Assembly (NCBI GenBank): GCA_913056185.1
Contig: CAJXLV010000017.1
Coordinates: 1-61,945 of the forward strand
Length of the DNA stretch: 61,945 nt
Source of the DNA: an uncultured Bacteroidota bacterium
GTDB lineage: Bacteria > Bacteroidota > Rhodothermia > Rhodothermales > Salinibacteraceae
Direction: 5' to 3'
Below, in pieces: positions 26,060-33,896 of this stretch. The translations under genes were made by a program, and so were the position numbers. The notes below the pieces were generated by a model that was not told the origin of the DNA, searched no databases, and saw only the letters and a program-made list of their open reading frames with translations. Numbering within the stretch: the stretch's first letter is position 1; each line of letters begins with the position of its first letter.

Positions 26060-26539
26060 CTACCGGGAGATGTCTTTGATTTTAAAGCGGACCGTTCCGG
26101 CGGGCACATCAATGGAAATCTCATCGCCCTCTTCCTGGGCCAGGAGGCCCTCGCCGATGGGGCTTTCTACAGAGATCTTGTTTTCCGAGATGTCCGCCTC
26201 CTCTTCCGAGACCAGCGTAAAGGTTTGCTCACTACCGTTATCGAGATTCTCCACGGTGACATCCGACAGAATGTACGCCTTGCTGTCATCGACCGTCGAC
26301 TCGTCGACGATGCGAGCGCGAGCAATGGTGTCCTCGATTTGTGCGATACGTGTTTCCAGCTTTCCTTGCTCTTCCTTGGCCGCGTCGTACTCCGCGTTTT
26401 CGGACAAGTCGCCTTTCGCCCGGGCTTCCGCAATCTCGTCCGCGATGCGGGAGCGTTCTTCGGTGCGCAGGCGGTGCAGTTCGTCCTTCAGGTCTTCAAG
26501 GCCCTCTTCGGTCATGTAAACGGTCTCGTCGTCAGCCAT
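26060..26539 (-). CDS. greA: Transcription elongation factor GreA
   Basis: Rescues backtracked RNA polymerase by stimulating cleavage of the nascent RNA; 159 residues. The N-terminal coiled coil contains [40 protein letters not shown] and the conserved acidic tip. The C-terminal FKBP-like domain has [32 protein letters not shown] and [14 protein letters not shown] at 26539 aligns with the family start; a purine-rich AAGGAG lies immediately upstream, so close that the true start may be the ATG eight codons later. The gene lies in front of ltaE. Confidence 0.97.
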   Translation of the reverse strand: MADDETVYMTEEGLEDLKDELHRLRTEERSRIADEIAEARAKGDLSENAEYDAAKEEQGKLETRIAQIEDTIARARIVDESTVDDSKAYILSDVTVENLDNGSEQTFTLVSEEEADISENKISVESPIGEGLLAQEEGDEISIDVPAGTVRFKIKDISR

Positions 26540-26960
26540 ACTCCTTGGGGATCCATTGTTGCAGAGTCGTGAGCGTGAGAGGTGCCGCACCTTCCAAAAA
26601 AGGAACGCCACGGCCGAGACCGGCGGCGGCGTCGAGAGGGTACTTTCTCAAATGCGGAAAGGGTTATTCGGGGGACGAGGCGTGAAAGTTCCGTCCGTGC
26701 GAAAGAACGAGGAACTCGTGTAACGGATTGAGGATGGGCGAAGGAGCAGGAAAGGTCCCGCACGTTTACTTGCGTGAATTCGCTTCGCTCATTTGTCGGG
26801 ACATACACCTGTTGGTTTGGGGACTTTTTTCGTTGAGCGAGGCGTGACACAGTCGGTGCCAATGGCTGTTTGTGCTGTCTGACGAGGCAAGCGGCAGTGC
26901 GGAGGCCAAAAACCTCCCGACTCCGGCGGCAGTCGGGACAAGCCGTTAGCCGGGGGAGCG
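26540..26960. other. 421-bp gap holding a long repeat
   Basis: Between the greA start and the LD-carboxypeptidase stop, both on the minus strand. Bases 26540-26720 should hold the greA promoter, but I see no convincing boxes. The rest is the second long repeat copy. Short open frames in it share the peptide QVYVPxNERSEFT with copy 1, but the differences between copies are not concentrated at silent positions, so they are unlikely to be genes. Confidence 0.65.
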
Positions 26961-26963
26961 TCA
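26721..26963 (+). repeat. Long dispersed repeat, copy 2, with hairpin-element edges
   Basis: It opens with GGATTGAGGATGGGCGAAGG, as in the short elements. The middle (about 26748-26905) is the inverse of copy 1, including the 35-nt block with GTGCTGTCTGACGAGGCAAG. It ends CGGGGGAGCGTCA, where TCA is the reverse of the LD-carboxypeptidase TGA stop. It looks like a short hairpin element whose stem region has been replaced or expanded by a module of about 200 bp. Confidence 0.85.
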
Positions 26964-27884
26964 GTCGGTCGCTACCACCGACGCGGCCGAGAGCGAGGCA
27001 CTGGAGGAGGAGGCGTGGAGACGGCCCGTCACGCCGATGGGCACGGAGCAGCGGGGCAGGCAGTGGCCGTACGGCAGGTTGTGCACGACCGGGTAGTCCC
27101 GGTGGCCAAAGTAGTCCTCAACGACTGCGGAGAGCGGTCGGGCGGGCGCGTCCGAAGGGGGAAGAGAGAAGCTGCCGAGCACCACCCCGGCGACGCGATC
27201 CAGGACGCCCGCGTGCTCGAGGTGGGCGAGCATGCGATCAATGCGGTAGGGGGCCTCGGCCACGTCCTCCAGCACCAGGAGGGCGCCGTCGAAGGAGGGG
27301 GCGAAGGGCGTCCCGATGAGGCGGGTGAGCACCGACAGGTTGCCGCCCAGGAGCGGGCCTGTGGCCGTGCCGGGAACCAGGGTATGCAGCGGTGCTTCGA
27401 ACGGCTCGGTCAGGGCGTGGGCGGTGCCCATGCTCCAGTTGCGAAACGACTCGAGCGTCGCAGCGTCCGCTGTTGTCCATTCGGTAACCACCGGGCCGGA
27501 CAGGCCGGACCACCCGGCCCGGGCATAGAGGGCTAGGTGGAGGGCCGTGATGTCGCTGTACCCGACCAGCAGCGTGGGATGGGCACGGGCCTGTGCCCAG
27601 TCGATGTGGGGCAAGAGGCGGAGGCAGCCGTAGCCCCCACGTACGCAGAAGACAGCGCGGATCTCGGGATTGAGGATGGCGCGCTGCAGCGCTGCTGCGC
27701 GGTCGGCATCGGGCGCGGCCAGGTATCCGCACGTCATGCCGGGTTGCCAGGCGCTGCGCACATCGTAGCGGGTGCGCAAGCGGGCCACCCCCTCTTCATA
27801 CACGTCGAGATCGCGGGGCGGGCTGGCCGGGGCGACGACAGCTACGGGAGCACCGGGCGAGAGGGGTGGGGGACGAGCGACCAC
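26961..27884 (-). CDS. ldcA: LD-carboxypeptidase (S66 family)
   Basis: Serine peptidase of the LD-carboxypeptidase/MccF family, 307 residues; LdcA removes the terminal D-alanine from muropeptide tetrapeptides during wall recycling. The catalytic triad is visible: Ser110 in VGYSDITALH, a Glu in LEDVAEAPYRIDRM, and a His in LPYGHCLPR. Other family parts are VAVVAPASPP, CVRGGYGCLRLLPHIDW and GTATGPLLGGNLSVL. No signal peptide is seen, so it acts in the cytosol. It lies downstream of the LapA-like gene, with a short tandem repeat in between. MccF-like immunity is the other option but is less likely without a microcin locus. Confidence 0.93.
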   Translation of the reverse strand: MVARPPPLSPGAPVAVVAPASPPRDLDVYEEGVARLRTRYDVRSAWQPGMTCGYLAAPDADRAAALQRAILNPEIRAVFCVRGGYGCLRLLPHIDWAQARAHPTLLVGYSDITALHLALYARAGWSGLSGPVVTEWTTADAATLESFRNWSMGTAHALTEPFEAPLHTLVPGTATGPLLGGNLSVLTRLIGTPFAPSFDGALLVLEDVAEAPYRIDRMLAHLEHAGVLDRVAGVVLGSFSLPPSDAPARPLSAVVEDYFGHRDYPVVHNLPYGHCLPRCSVPIGVTGRLHASSSSASLSAASVVATD

Positions 27885-27937
27885 AAGGAGACCAACCTGG
27901 AGGAAAAGAGGAAACGAGCGCGGAGAGGCACATTCTC

Positions 27938-27971
27938 CATTCGCCTTTGTGCAGCATTCGCCTTCGTGCAG
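27938..27971 (+). repeat. 17-nt tandem duplication
   Basis: Two 17-nt units (CATTCGCCTTTGTGCAG, then the same with one change) at 27938 and 27955. They lie in the gap between the LapA-like gene and ldcA. Confidence 0.88.
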
Positions 27972-28001
27972 TCCGTCGGTTCGCAGACCCCTCCCGATGT
28001 G

Positions 28002-28295
28002 TCAGGCATTGGATGCATCCGCGTCGTCGGGGTCGGGCGTCGGCGCAGTGGCCGAGGCCTCGGACGGCTGCCGGCGCCGCAGGGCCCGCAGCTCACGACG
28101 CAGGCGGAACTGGGTAGGGAGTGTGCTCAACAGCCCTACGAGGATGCCGAAGCCAAAGGTGAGGATCAAGATAAGCGCCGTAGATCCGCTGGTTTCCACA
28201 AACAGCAGATTTACCTGCATGGGCTGCGGGTTTTGGAGCGCAAAGATGACCGCAATGATGGCGAGCGCCAGCGAGAAGAGGAGTCCGAGGCGCAT
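28002..28295 (-). CDS. LapA-like small membrane protein
   Basis: 97 residues with the LapA/DUF1049 layout. Residues 1-20 are one membrane helix ending FALQNPQPMQVNLL, which is the family signature. A second helix follows (TALILILTFGFGILVGLLST), and then a basic stretch RRELRALRRRQ and an acidic tail. In E. coli LapA works with LapB in the control of lipopolysaccharide synthesis; no lapB-like gene is adjacent, so the role here is uncertain. It sits downstream of the glycosyltransferase gene, and ldcA follows it. Confidence 0.85.
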   Translation of the reverse strand: MRLGLLFSLALAIIAVIFALQNPQPMQVNLLFVETSGSTALILILTFGFGILVGLLSTLPTQFRLRRELRALRRRQPSEASATAPTPDPDDADASNA

Positions 28296-28381
28296 GGCGG
28301 AAGAGGGGAATTGTGAAGAAGGGAGGGGAAGACCGATACCTGTTCCAGTGGAGACACATTAAGGAACAGACCCGCCGGTAT

Positions 28382-29527
28382 CTACCCGTCCGTCTCAGGG
28401 GGATGGGGCTGGGTGCCGGGGGCACGCCCAGCGGGCGGCGGAGCAGAGCTGGGAACGCTACGGCCCTTCCAGGTCACGCGATCGGTCCAGTGGTGGAGGG
28501 CGGAGTCGAGCTGCAGAGCGAGGCCCAGCACGAAGGAGACCGGGGCGAGTACAGTGATGCGCAGCGGCATGCCGCTGGCACGGTCGGTGACGAACTTGAG
28601 GCCGTAGAGCGAGGCGATGAACCACGCCGACACCAGCGGGGCCCCAAGCCAGACCATCACGAAGCCGGTGTACATGGCCGCAAAGCTGAGGGCCGTTCCA
28701 CCGAGGAGCAGGTAGGCGTTTTTGCGAAACCCCCGCCAGGCGGCCCCGAAGCTGTCGTACATGTGGACCGACACCAGGTCTTGCACGTCCAGCAGCGTGG
28801 GGGGGTGGCCATGCGCCTTGAGGTAGCGACCGATGGCAACGTCCTCCAGCACCGCATTCTGCACGGCCGCGTGGGGCTCGTGGGTGTGGTACGTGTCGCC
28901 ATCGATGAGCCAGCACTGCCCGTTGAGCGCACTGAGGGCGGGCAGGGAGGTACGTGGGACCAGGGGCCAGGGGAGACTTTGCAGAAGAGCGTGCGGCACG
29001 AGGCTGACCAGGAGGAGTGCGCCGCCGGTGAGGGTAGGCATGCCGGAGGAGACGGCGGTCTCGGAGCCGGTGTGCCGGGCCACAAGGTGGCGCAGGGCGT
29101 CGGGGTCGTGCAGCTCAGTATCGGCGTCCAGGAATACGTAGCAGTCGCCGGAGGCGCGGCGGGTGCACTGGTAGAGGGCGTGCACCTTGCCAATCCAGGA
29201 GGCCGGTGGGTCGTTGCCCCGGAGGCGGGTCAACTCGGGAAAGTGGTGTGTGGAGAGGACGTCCCAGGTGCCATCGTCGGAGCCGTCGTCCCACACCAGC
29301 ACCTCAAAGTCGGGATAGTCTTGGGCCGCGAGGGTGGGGAGGAGTCGGCGCAGGTTTTGGGCCTCGTTGCGGGCAGGGATGCAGACGGAGAGGCGGGGCC
29401 AGGAGCGTGGGGCGGTGGGCTGCTGGCGGCGCAGGTAGAGAAGGTTGCTGAGCACAATGCCCCAAAAGGCCCCGTGTGCCAGGGCAAGCGGAGGAATAAG
29501 CAGGTGGCGGACGAGTTCGATCGACAT
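28382..29527 (-). CDS. Family 2 glycosyltransferase, probable carotenoid glycosyltransferase
   Basis: Membrane-associated GT-A glycosyltransferase of 381 residues. Catalytic features are LSVCIPARNEAQNLRRLLP, VWDDGSDDGTWDVL, the D-x-D in CYVFLDADTELHDP, and the acid region QNAVLEDVAIGRYLKAHG. Three or four membrane helices near the N- and C-termini (LLLGGTALSFAAMYTGFV onward) fit a lipid-like acceptor. It lies at the end of a minus-strand run with cruF, crtB and an acyltransferase. It is therefore likely to add a sugar to a hydroxylated carotenoid, as CruC/CruG-type enzymes do; the acceptor is inferred from context. Confidence 0.85.
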   Translation of the reverse strand: MSIELVRHLLIPPLALAHGAFWGIVLSNLLYLRRQQPTAPRSWPRLSVCIPARNEAQNLRRLLPTLAAQDYPDFEVLVWDDGSDDGTWDVLSTHHFPELTRLRGNDPPASWIGKVHALYQCTRRASGDCYVFLDADTELHDPDALRHLVARHTGSETAVSSGMPTLTGGALLLVSLVPHALLQSLPWPLVPRTSLPALSALNGQCWLIDGDTYHTHEPHAAVQNAVLEDVAIGRYLKAHGHPPTLLDVQDLVSVHMYDSFGAAWRGFRKNAYLLLGGTALSFAAMYTGFVMVWLGAPLVSAWFIASLYGLKFVTDRASGMPLRITVLAPVSFVLGLALQLDSALHHWTDRVTWKGRSVPSSAPPPAGRAPGTQPHPPETDG

Positions 29528-29652
29528 TCAGGAGTGAGGGCAAGGACGGCAGGCAAGGGGGCAGGACCGGCACAGGCGCAAGTCTCGACCGTCTTCGAGA
29601 CTCAGGGACATGCGCCTGTGCCGGCCCACCGTTGTGGGAGGATGCAGAGAGG

Positions 29653-30333
29653 CTACACGTCGGGGGGGTCTTCGAGAAATTGCCGGTAGAGCGGGGGCAG
29701 AGCGCGAGCTCGGAGCTGCGCGTTCAACTCCTGCGCCTCCCCCGCCTGGCCGGCTTCCGAGAGGGCGAGGCAGCGCCATACCTGCGCCTCCGTCCGCGAG
29801 ATCCCCGTGCTTCCCTGTTGATCCACGCGGTCGGCCAGTCGCGCGAAGCGTCCCGCGGCGGCCGCCGGGTCTTTGCCCGCAATGGAGGGACGAAAGAGGA
29901 GCGACTGCCCCTCCACAAGCAGCACAAACGGGGCGTGGGGCGCCCGTGCCTTCGCCTTGTCCAGCAAATCCGTGGAGCGCCGCCCGTACCGAATGGCGGA
30001 GAAGAACGAGGCCTCTCCCGCCCGATACGCCCACAGCCCCGAAAGAAGCGCATACTCGCGGGCCGACCCATCCGGCAGCGACGACGGAAGACCGTCCAGC
30101 ACGGCCGCCTCTTCCGTCAGCGGGTACAGGCGGTACCGCACCAGCAGGCTGTCGGCTCGCGTCGGGGCGGACTGCAGCAGCGCTCGCAACTCGTTGGCAT
30201 CCTGCTGTGCGTAGGCGCGGTGGGTGGCTTCGGCGAAGGGAGAAGAGGACATCGTGCCAAGCAGGGCCGCAGCGAGGAGCGCGTGAGGGAGAAGCGTGTG
30301 GGCGAAGAACGTGTGGGCGAAGAACGCATGCAT
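29653..30333 (-). CDS. Exported protein of unknown function in the carotenoid cluster
   Basis: 226 residues; I do not recognise the family. The N-terminus MHAFFAHTFFAHTLLPHALL is an odd signal sequence in which FFAHT is repeated, because the DNA is a 15-nt tandem duplication (30296-30325). A later ATG (codon 28, MSSSPFAEATH) is a possible start. The rest is alpha-helical with TPR-like spacing: TRADSLLVRYRLYPLTEE, LLSGLWAYRAGEASFFSAIRYG, and AQVWRCLALSEAGQAGEAQEL near the end. It lies nine bases from the acyltransferase gene and before the glycosyltransferase gene, so it is almost certainly in the same operon. A role in envelope placement of the pigment is only a guess. Confidence 0.65.
   Translation of the reverse strand: MHAFFAHTFFAHTLLPHALLAAALLGTMSSSPFAEATHRAYAQQDANELRALLQSAPTRADSLLVRYRLYPLTEEAAVLDGLPSSLPDGSAREYALLSGLWAYRAGEASFFSAIRYGRRSTDLLDKAKARAPHAPFVLLVEGQSLLFRPSIAGKDPAAAAGRFARLADRVDQQGSTGISRTEAQVWRCLALSEAGQAGEAQELNAQLRARALPPLYRQFLEDPPDV
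30296..30325 (-). repeat. 15-nt tandem duplication within a signal-peptide coding region
   Basis: Two identical 15-nt units (GTGTGGGCGAAGAAC on the plus strand) at 30296 and 30311. On the minus strand they encode the repeated FFAHT of the exported protein. A 15-nt period keeps frame, so unit gain or loss would only change signal-peptide length. Confidence 0.9.
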
Positions 30334-30341
30334 GGACGGCC

Positions 30342-31019
30342 TCAGAGGTATCGCTCAAAGAACGAGGACGCGAAGGTGAAGTCCCACCACTCCTCCAGGC
30401 TGCCGGTGCCGTCGAGGAGAAGATGGGTTGGGGCCGGGTGTGGGGTGTGGAGGCGGTCCCAGAGGGATTGCAGGCGCGCCCGCTCGCGCCCGTCGGCCGT
30501 GTGGGGCACGCCGCCGGTTAGGAGGACGGTAGGGGTGGGGGCTTCTTGCCAGGTCACGTGGACGGCGTAGGGCCACCAAAGCGCATTGGGGTAGAGGCGC
30601 GCCAATCGCCGAATTGCGGCCTGGTCGAAGGCCCCGAGGCCTTCGTCGGGGGGGTGGAGCCTGCCCTCGGGAAAGTAGACCAGCACCGTCTGCGGGCACG
30701 CCTGGAAGCGACGAGCAGTCCGGCGCAGCGTAGCGGCACGGCGGGTGGGCTCGTCGGGGGGGAACGGCTGTGCGCCAACGGCGGCGAAAAAGGGAAAGCG
30801 GTCCCACTCTGCCATCCAGAGGGTGGGCGGGCGCCCGAGGCGGGCCCGAAATAGCAGCCAGGCAAGGTGCCCGTCGTAAAAGTGGTGGTGATTGGCGTAG
30901 GCGATGACAGGGCCGTCCGGCAGGTCCGGCGGCCAGGGCCCGACCCAGGTCACCCGGCGAAAAGCCCGGTAGAGGTCGAACCAAAGGAGCGCCTCCACGA
31001 GCCGACGCATAAGAGCCAT
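30342..31019 (-). CDS. Lysophospholipid-type acyltransferase, probable carotenoid-glycoside acyltransferase
   Basis: PlsC-family acyltransferase of 225 residues. The catalytic HX4D is His44 to Asp49 in ANHHHFYDGHLAW, and motif III is VYFPEGRLHPP with Glu118. WMAEWDRFPFFAAVGAQPF fits motif II. No strong membrane helix is seen, so it is peripheral. In this cluster the likely acceptor is the sugar of a glycosylated carotenoid, giving an acyl-glycoside like salinixanthin (as CruD does in green sulfur bacteria); ordinary phospholipid acylation is the alternative. It lies 42 bases downstream of crtB. Confidence 0.85.
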   Translation of the reverse strand: MALMRRLVEALLWFDLYRAFRRVTWVGPWPPDLPDGPVIAYANHHHFYDGHLAWLLFRARLGRPPTLWMAEWDRFPFFAAVGAQPFPPDEPTRRAATLRRTARRFQACPQTVLVYFPEGRLHPPDEGLGAFDQAAIRRLARLYPNALWWPYAVHVTWQEAPTPTVLLTGGVPHTADGRERARLQSLWDRLHTPHPAPTHLLLDGTGSLEEWWDFTFASSFFERYL

Positions 31020-31061
31020 GAGGAGGAACGAATGAGCACAACAGACGGCGGGGGGCGAGGC

Positions 31062-31973
31062 TCAGGCCGCGGCAGAGAGGCGGTTCTTGCGACGCTGGTA
31101 CCCATCGTAGACCAGCAGCCAGAGCTTTCGGCGCAGGGGCACGTATGCACGACGCTGGAGATTGTCGTATTCGTTGGCCCGCACTTCATTGAGAATTTCT
31201 CGGTACATGCGAGCGGCGGCCCGGATCCCGTAGCGGGAGCGGAGCGGCAGGGCCGAAATGCCGTCGAAGCTTTGTTGGTAGTACCGCTCAGCAGCCTCCA
31301 TCGCACGCTCCAGAAGGGCAGGGTACTCGGGCGCCACGTGAGCGTTGCGGAGGGCCTCGGGAGAGACCGTGTGGGCGTCGAGCCACTCCTGCGGGAGGTA
31401 GACGCGATCGAGCTCCTCGATGTCTTCCCCGACATCGCGCACAATATTTGTAATTTGCATGGCGATGCCAAGGCGGCGGGCCGCAGGCTCAAGGGCCTCG
31501 TGGCGGTCGTCCGGGGCGAGGAAGGGCAGCATCATGGCGCCCACACTTCCGCCCACGAGGTTGGAGTAGTCGATGAGGTCTTGCGCCGTAGTGATGGGCC
31601 GCGCTTCGAGGTCCCAGGTTGCCCCTTCGATCAGTTCATAAAGGGGACCAGGCGGGAGGGAGGCGTGCGCGTGGACCTCCGCGAGACGGCGCCACAGCAC
31701 CGACTCGTCGGGCGGATGCCCGTTGAGGGTAGCATCCAGGCGGGTGCGGACGGCGTGCACCTCGTCCAGAGCGTTTTGGCGGCCCACCTCCAGCACGCGC
31801 TGATCAGCGATGGAGTCGACGCGGCGGCAGAAGAGGTAGAGGGTGGCGACCGACATTTGCACCGACCGCGGCAGCAGATAAGCCGCGAGGGAAAACGTGC
31901 GGGAATGATACCGGAACGACTCCCAGATCCACTGATCTTCGTCGGCGTAGCCGTCGAGCGAGAGGGTGGGCAT
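31062..31973 (-). CDS. crtB: Phytoene/squalene synthase family, phytoene synthase
   Basis: Condenses two geranylgeranyl diphosphates to phytoene, the first committed step to carotenoids; 303 residues. The two Asp-rich substrate motifs are VDSIAD (Asp53 and Asp57) and RDVGEDIEE (Asp180 and Asp184). Other signatures are YHSRTFSLAAYLLP near the start, YSNLVGGSVGAMMLP, RVYLPQEWL and YYQQSFDGISALP. Within the trans-isoprenyl synthase family it resembles CrtB more than HpnC/HpnD, and its neighbours (cruF upstream, glycosyltransferase and acyltransferase downstream) settle it. Confidence 0.95.
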   Translation of the reverse strand: MPTLSLDGYADEDQWIWESFRYHSRTFSLAAYLLPRSVQMSVATLYLFCRRVDSIADQRVLEVGRQNALDEVHAVRTRLDATLNGHPPDESVLWRRLAEVHAHASLPPGPLYELIEGATWDLEARPITTAQDLIDYSNLVGGSVGAMMLPFLAPDDRHEALEPAARRLGIAMQITNIVRDVGEDIEELDRVYLPQEWLDAHTVSPEALRNAHVAPEYPALLERAMEAAERYYQQSFDGISALPLRSRYGIRAAARMYREILNEVRANEYDNLQRRAYVPLRRKLWLLVYDGYQRRKNRLSAAA

Positions 31974-32013
31974 GGGGCGAGGCGGCGTCCGGGACAGCGA
32001 TGCGGGGAGGCGG

Positions 32014-32883
32014 TTACGTACGGAGCAGCGCGATGGAGCGCTTGAGGGCGTCGGGGTTGGCCCACCAGAGAAGCAGGAACGGGACGAGGGTGGTTACGCT
32101 CCCAATGAGGGCGGCCAGGTACACGTCCCGAAGAAGGCAGATGGAGAGCGGGAAGATGCAATTGAGGGCGTATACCCAGGGCGCCCACTCGTTCTGGATG
32201 GGCCGGTCGCCCGCAATATACTCGTAGCCTACCAGAATCACGAACGTGACCACAGCCCAGCCGCCCCAGTTGCTAAGCGGCATGCCGAAGAAAAAGCCCT
32301 CCACGTCGTACGTCCAGAAGGGGAACGCCTCGTTCATCGCCGGGTCCAGGGACACGTCCCACAGCACCATAAAGAGCGTGCCCAGGAAGAGCGCCGGCCA
32401 GCGGCGGGCTGTGACGCGCCGCGCCAGGTCGAGCGAGATGATCGCCATTGCGAACCAGGAGGGCGGGATGAAGTAGGGCACGTGCCCGGCGAGTTTCGGC
32501 CCGAGCCACTGCGTGTACTCGTAGCCTCCAAACGGCAGCGCAACGCCTCCCAGGGTGAGCCAGCCCGTAGTGCCGATCAGTTCACTGGCGCCGCCGATGA
32601 GGCAGCCCCATCCCGCAATGAGAATCATCCGCGTCCGGCCCAGGATGGGGCCGTACATCAAAAGGGGAAGCAGCGCCAGCATGGTCATAAAGGTCCACGT
32701 GGGCGTCTTCACGAGCTTCGTGTACATCGGCCCGAAGAAGGACATCGTGGATGGCACCAGCCGGAGCAGCAGCATGCCGGCGATGCTAAATGAGATGGCC
32801 CCGACGAACAGCCAGAGGGCGTATTGAAAAAGCAGGGCCTGGTTGCCCTCGACAGTGGGCCGCGGGGGATCTGGACTCGACAT
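32014..32883 (-). CDS. cruF: Carotenoid 1,2-hydratase (CruF family)
   Basis: Integral membrane protein of the CruF/bisanhydrobacterioruberin-hydratase family, 289 residues with about seven to eight membrane helices. CruF adds water to the psi end of a carotenoid, giving the tertiary hydroxyl group next to which a sugar can be placed. Family segments seen are GGASELIGTTGWLTLGGVALPFGGYEY, WDVSLDPAMNEAFPFWTYD and FFFGMPLSNWGGWAV. ATG at 32883 starts before the first helix; the frame is open 22 codons upstream. It is the first gene of the minus-strand carotenoid run; a 9-bp inverted repeat lies in the divergent spacer upstream. Lycopene cyclase and phytoene desaturase are not in the window. Confidence 0.92.
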   Translation of the reverse strand: MSSPDPPRPTVEGNQALLFQYALWLFVGAISFSIAGMLLLRLVPSTMSFFGPMYTKLVKTPTWTFMTMLALLPLLMYGPILGRTRMILIAGWGCLIGGASELIGTTGWLTLGGVALPFGGYEYTQWLGPKLAGHVPYFIPPSWFAMAIISLDLARRVTARRWPALFLGTLFMVLWDVSLDPAMNEAFPFWTYDVEGFFFGMPLSNWGGWAVVTFVILVGYEYIAGDRPIQNEWAPWVYALNCIFPLSICLLRDVYLAALIGSVTTLVPFLLLWWANPDALKRSIALLRT

Positions 32884-33031
32884 GTAAAGCGGGAGGAAGC
32901 TCGGGGGGTGGAAAAAGCGGGCCGGGCGGCTGCGGATCTGAAGACGCACTCGGGAGTGGGGGCGGCCGGTGGAGGACGTTCACAAGATCCGAACGGCATG
33001 CCGCAAACCGAACCGGGGACAGAAGGTTTGA

Positions 33032-33059
33032 GAACTGTCGTAAAAGTTCGCGACAGTTC
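33032..33059. promoter_or_regulatory. Perfect 9-bp inverted repeat upstream of the carotenoid operon
   Basis: GAACTGTCG at 33032-33040 and its exact reverse complement CGACAGTTC at 33051-33059 are separated by ten A/T-richer bases. The site lies in the 211-bp spacer between the divergent cruF and WbqC-family genes, 149 bases before cruF and 36 before the WbqC-family gene. A TTTG lies just before it (33027-33030). It could be an operator for a dimeric repressor or a hairpin in the WbqC leader. Confidence 0.55.
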
Positions 33060-33094
33060 CAGGCCTCCCCACACCACCAACCACACGTAGGGGC

Positions 33095-33835
33095 ATGACT
33101 CCTGCTCGCATTGCCGTTGCGCCCCCGGCGTATTTTCCGCGGCTGGTGTACGTAGCGCTCATTCAGCACGTGGACCACTTTATTCTTGCCGACACGTTCC
33201 CGTTTCGCCAGCGATCGTTCCAGGACCGTAGCAAGGTCCGCAGTCCGCAGGGGTGGCACTGGATTTCCATTCCGGTCGTGGGCCATCGGGAGGGGGCGCC
33301 GCTGCCGGAGGTCGAGATCCGGACGGCGGGCCGCTGGCGCGAGAAGCACTGGCGCTCGTTTCTCTACAACTACCGCACGACTCCGTACTTCGAGTTTTTT
33401 GAAGACTCGTTCCGTCCTTTCTTCGAGCGGGCGTGGGGGCGGCTCGCGCCCTGCCTCTGCCGCTCGGTCCAGCTGACCGCGGATTTGTTCGGGGTCCGGA
33501 CCCGGATCACCCGTGCTTCAGCGCTGAGCGGAACGCCCTGCACCTACGCGGACATTGTGACCGCGGTGTCGCCGGATGCCCTTGTGGTGCTCGATGCGTC
33601 TGAGCCCGTAGACCTTCCCGGCAATGTCTCCGTTTACGAATGTACGTACGAGCAGGAGCCCTATCGACAAAATTTTGAGGGATTTGTGCCGGGCATGTCG
33701 GCCCTCGATCTTATGTTCAATTACGGACCCGAAGCCCGCCGCGTTCTCACCGATGGGCGCACCGTTGCGTCGCATTCCCGGGAGGCCCCGGGGTCGCACC
33801 CGGGGTCGCAGCCCACGGGCTCCTCGCAGGCGTAA
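33095..33835 (+). CDS. WbqC-family protein
   Basis: 246 residues with the WbqC-like layout. Family segments are [19 protein letters not shown] at the start, [53 protein letters not shown] and the late [14 protein letters not shown]. WbqC-like proteins are often found in polysaccharide and modified-sugar loci but their reaction is not established. The C-terminal tail ([19 protein letters not shown]) is low complexity. It is divergent from the carotenoid operon and 61 bases before dcd. Confidence 0.85.
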   Translation: MTPARIAVAPPAYFPRLVYVALIQHVDHFILADTFPFRQRSFQDRSKVRSPQGWHWISIPVVGHREGAPLPEVEIRTAGRWREKHWRSFLYNYRTTPYFEFFEDSFRPFFERAWGRLAPCLCRSVQLTADLFGVRTRITRASALSGTPCTYADIVTAVSPDALVVLDASEPVDLPGNVSVYECTYEQEPYRQNFEGFVPGMSALDLMFNYGPEARRVLTDGRTVASHSREAPGSHPGSQPTGSSQA

Positions 33836-33896
33836 TTCTTCCCTGCGTGTGTCGGCAGTGACGACTGTACCGTTTCCTTCCTTGACGCCTCTCCCC

